Assembly (NCBI GenBank): GCA_002341825.1
Contig: DDOU01000142.1
Coordinates: 1 to 5,737 of the forward strand
Reading direction: 5' to 3'
Source: Candidatus Igneacidithiobacillus taiwanensis
GTDB taxonomy: Bacteria; Pseudomonadota; Gammaproteobacteria; Acidithiobacillales; Acidithiobacillaceae
Length of the DNA: 5,737 bases
This document shows positions 5,521-5,737 of this stretch, in pieces. Position 1 is the stretch's first letter. Each line of letters opens with the position of its first letter. Both the position numbers and the translations under genes were made by a program. Below the pieces are notes generated by a model. That model was not told the DNA's origin, did no database searches, and worked only from the letters and a program-made list of their open reading frames with translations.

Positions 5521-5737
5521 ATGCTTGCCCCAACCACGGTCCTGGAAATCAGCGCCGCCAGCATCCAGGGACCACAACTGCAACTGCAAAATCTGCGCAT
5601 CCGCGCCCAAGGCCGCAGTCCGCAACAACTGCACTGGCAACTGCGCGGCGGCAAGTTGCAGGGGGCGGGAGCGCTGCACTGGCAAGCGGCCTCCGCGCAG
5701 GGGCAAACTGCCGACCAGCATGGACATTGGCAGCTGC
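5521..5737 (+). CDS. Hypothetical Gln-rich protein, 5' part only (leaves the window)
   Basis: The frame opens with an ATG two bases after the cysM stop and has no stop for 72 codons up to the window end. No earlier in-frame start is available, because a TGA lies at 5473-5475 and no start codon follows it. No strong ribosome site is seen, so translation may be coupled to cysM. The visible part has 14 Gln in 72 residues, alternating hydrophobic and polar residues (QLQLQNLRIR) and a repeated LHWQ motif 15 residues apart. That pattern is compatible with beta-rich AsmA/TamB-like or similar envelope proteins, but there is no signal peptide or membrane helix at this N-terminus. I do not recognise the family. 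The high GC and close spacing argue for a real gene in operon with cysM. Confidence 0.55.
   Translation, partial: MLAPTTVLEISAASIQGPQLQLQNLRIRAQGRSPQQLHWQLRGGKLQGAGALHWQAASAQGQTADQHGHWQL

Overview
The window looks like a chromosomal segment of a GC-rich proteobacterium that carries an accessory insert on its left side. Acidithiobacillus is my best guess. It rests on gene content (a CysM of the thiosulfate-using type, a VIT1/CCC1 metal transporter, a phosphate-regulon transporter, IS remnants) and on the high GC of the right half. No sequence comparison was possible, so the genus is tentative.

Left part (1-2223), mostly read on the minus strand. A phosphate:H+ symporter of the MFS/PHS family (1941-514) is preceded by a very clear PhoB operator. 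It has four half-sites in exact 11-bp register, and a -10 box sits at the distance expected for a PhoB-activated promoter. The gene ends in a strong intrinsic terminator. Just beyond it, on the same strand, lies a small AT-rich gene for a stand-alone OmpR/PhoB-type winged-helix DNA-binding domain without a receiver domain. At the window edge there is a sequence resembling the end of the IS found further right.

Middle part (2224-3092). This is an IS5-type element with recognisable inverted ends. Its transposase gene has an intact start and stop but has lost two internal blocks in frame, including the first catalytic Asp of the DDE triad. It is most likely a dead, non-autonomous derivative. Its right end stops 32 bases short of the next gene.

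Right part (3125-5737), GC-rich core-type genes. A VIT1/CCC1-family Fe/Mn transporter with a His-rich N-terminus is followed, with an ATGA overlap, by 6-phosphogluconolactonase (pgl); both are on the minus strand. Divergent from them, on the plus strand, is cysM (cysteine synthase B), followed two bases later by a Gln-rich reading frame that leaves the window.

The most noteworthy unit is the pho-box / phosphate-transporter / orphan PhoB-like output-domain cassette between IS-like ends. It may be a mobile phosphate-acquisition module carrying its own regulator. I saw no CRISPR array, tRNA, rRNA or convincing riboswitch.
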